DNA of 7,737 nt from an uncultured Clostridia bacterium (GTDB lineage: Bacteria; Bacillota; Clostridia; Tissierellales; Peptoniphilaceae): assembly GCA_945916025.1 (NCBI GenBank), contig CAMEGD010000064.1, forward strand, positions 1 through 7,737. Direction: 5' to 3'. The notes under the pieces are model-generated. The model was given only the letters and a program-made list of their open reading frames with translations, had not been told where the DNA came from and made no database searches. Below, piece after piece: positions 6,407 through 7,737 of this stretch. Numbering within the stretch: the stretch's first letter is position 1; each line of letters begins with the position of its first letter. Position numbers and translations under genes: made by a program.

Positions 6407-7735
6407 ATGAAGACAAAAATAAGAGACCTAAGCCACGACGGTAGAGGAATAGGAACAATAGATGGAAAGACCATCTTTGTAGAAAATGCCTATCCAGAAG
6501 AGCTAGTAGAAGTAAAAATTACAAAAGAAAAAAAGAAGTACTTAGAAGGAAAAATTGTAGAAATTATAGAACCTTCAAAAGACAGGATAGAAAGTATCTG
6601 TTCAGACTTTTACAGGTGTAGTGGCTGTCAGTATTGTGACTACAAATACCAGGCCCAAATAGACTCAAAAATAAATAGGGTAAAATCAAACCTGAAAAGA
6701 CTTGGAAATGTGGAAGTAGAAGAAATAAAAGCCTACACAATGGAGGACTTTTATAACTATAGAAACCACATCCAACTTAAGATAAAAGATGGAAAAATCG
6801 GCTATGTAGACAAGGAAAACTATTCAGTATTTACACTAGAAAACTGCGTAGTTGCCCCAAAAAACACTAAGAGAATAATAGATATACTACAAGACTATCC
6901 AGAAATCTTTTACTATAACTTAATTGGCCTTAGAGAAAACCATGAGGGAAAGCTTATGCTTATTCTTGTGGAAAATATTGAAGGCCTAAAATTTGAAAAA
7001 GGCCATGGATACTCTATAGGCTTTGGTTCTAGTAGCCCATTTCCTGAAAGATTTCCAGGACTAATAGAAAAGCTGAAAGAAGAAAATGTAAGTCACATAT
7101 ACGAAAACTATAACACTAATCCTAAATATCACTATGGACAAGCTTCCATAAAAGCTTATGGAGAAGGAGAATTTCAAGAAGAAATCTTAGGAAATAAATT
7201 TATCCTTTCTCCAACCTCATTTTTTCAAGTAAATAGGGTCCAAGCTGAAGTATTGTACAAGCTTGGAATAGACAACTTAGACTTTTCCAAAGATGACAAG
7301 GTCCTAGAACTATTTTCAGGAATAGGAACCATAAGTATGGAACTAGCAAAAAAAGCAAAAGAAGTAGTGGGTATTGAATACTCAGAAAAATCAGTAAAAG
7401 ATGCCACGCAAAACGCAAAAGAAAATGGACTGGAAAATACAGAATTCCTATTTGGAAAAGTAGAAGAAAAACTAGACGCCTTTAAGAAAGATTACAACAA
7501 ACTCCTCCTAGACCCACCAAGGGCAGGAGCGGACAAAAAAGTAATAGAAAAAATTTTAGAAATAAAACCAGAAAAAATCTCCTATATAAGCTGCGACCCA
7601 GCAACAATGGCTAGGGATATAGGACTTTTAATAGGAAATGGAGACTATAAAGTGGAGAAGGTGGATATGGTGGATATGTTTCCATTGACAAGTCATGTTG
7701 AGGTAATTTGTAAATTAGAAAGCAATAGAAGATAG
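6407..7735 (+). CDS. rlmD: 23S rRNA (uracil-C5)-methyltransferase, RlmD/RumA family
   Basis: This 442-residue enzyme transfers methyl from S-adenosylmethionine to C5 of a uridine in 23S rRNA (U1939 in E. coli numbering; Gram-positive members such as RlmCD can also act on U747). Residues 1-60 form a small beta-rich TRAM RNA-binding domain. The [4Fe-4S] ligands are C65, C71 and C74 (CX5CX2C) with distal C147. The catalytic half shows FFQVN (Q274), SAM motif I LELFSGIGT (300-308), DPPRAG (369-374), the nucleophile C396 in SCDPATMARD, and the likely general base E432 in HVE. GAGAGGAT lies directly upstream of the ATG. The gene ends two bases before the window edge and looks intact. It has its own promoter after a terminator, so it is probably unlinked in function to the formate dehydrogenase. 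A tRNA m5U54 enzyme of the same superfamily is the main alternative, but the N-terminal Fe-S motif favours rRNA. Confidence 0.93.
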   Translation: MKTKIRDLSHDGRGIGTIDGKTIFVENAYPEELVEVKITKEKKKYLEGKIVEIIEPSKDRIESICSDFYRCSGCQYCDYKYQAQIDSKINRVKSNLKRLGNVEVEEIKAYTMEDFYNYRNHIQLKIKDGKIGYVDKENYSVFTLENCVVAPKNTKRIIDILQDYPEIFYYNLIGLRENHEGKLMLILVENIEGLKFEKGHGYSIGFGSSSPFPERFPGLIEKLKEENVSHIYENYNTNPKYHYGQASIKAYGEGEFQEEILGNKFILSPTSFFQVNRVQAEVLYKLGIDNLDFSKDDKVLELFSGIGTISMELAKKAKEVVGIEYSEKSVKDATQNAKENGLENTEFLFGKVEEKLDAFKKDYNKLLLDPPRAGADKKVIEKILEIKPEKISYISCDPATMARDIGLLIGNGDYKVEKVDMVDMFPLTSHVEVICKLESNRR

Positions 7736-7737
7736 TA

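Noticed and set aside
7200..7418. Minus-strand open frames inside rlmD
   Set aside because: They are antisense to the SAM-binding motif region, and their hydrophobic look comes from complementing A-rich lysine codons.

Overview
The window comes from a low-GC, AT-rich genome of a strictly fermentative or anaerobic Firmicute. The evidence is strong AAGGAGG-type ribosome binding sites, heavy use of AGA/AGG and A- or T-ending codons, a U-tailed terminator, and an oxygen-sensitive iron-sulfur formate dehydrogenase of clostridial type. A Tissierellia or Peptoniphilus-like anaerobic coccus would fit, but this is an impression and cannot be settled from the sequence.

Layout. Bases 1-689 (minus strand, cut by the window edge) encode the N-terminal half of a COG2509-type FAD-dependent dehydrogenase. 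A 176-base divergent intergenic region with outward promoters follows. Bases 866-1267 (plus) encode a 133-residue protein with four predicted membrane helices and no recognisable family. Bases 1268-1493 are an AT-rich leader holding a 19-bp tandem repeat, a bulged inverted repeat and an extended -10 promoter. Bases 1494-6296 form a tightly packed three-gene operon: a molybdenum/tungsten formate dehydrogenase catalytic subunit with an iron-sulfur-rich N-terminus, a NuoE/HndA-like [2Fe-2S] subunit and a NuoF/HndC-like FMN/NAD(P) subunit. An intrinsic terminator at 6308-6348 closes the operon. Bases 6407-7735 encode a complete RlmD/RumA-type 23S rRNA uracil-C5 methyltransferase with its own promoter.

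How it works together. The operon encodes a soluble NAD(P)-linked formate dehydrogenase. Formate would be oxidised (or CO2 reduced) at the Mo/W-pterin site of FdhA. Electrons would pass through the chain of Fe-S clusters to the FMN subunit, which exchanges them with NAD(P)H and perhaps, by flavin-based bifurcation, with ferredoxin. The active-site residue is an ordinary cysteine codon, not a UGA selenocysteine. The HndC-like subunit lacks the usual N-terminal thioredoxin-like [2Fe-2S] domain and no separate HndB-like gene lies in the operon, so the complex appears pared down.

No RNA genes, CRISPR arrays, insertion sequences or prophage genes were seen. Most of the window is conserved metabolism. 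The least explained parts are the four-helix membrane protein and the repeat-bearing leader of the formate dehydrogenase operon.
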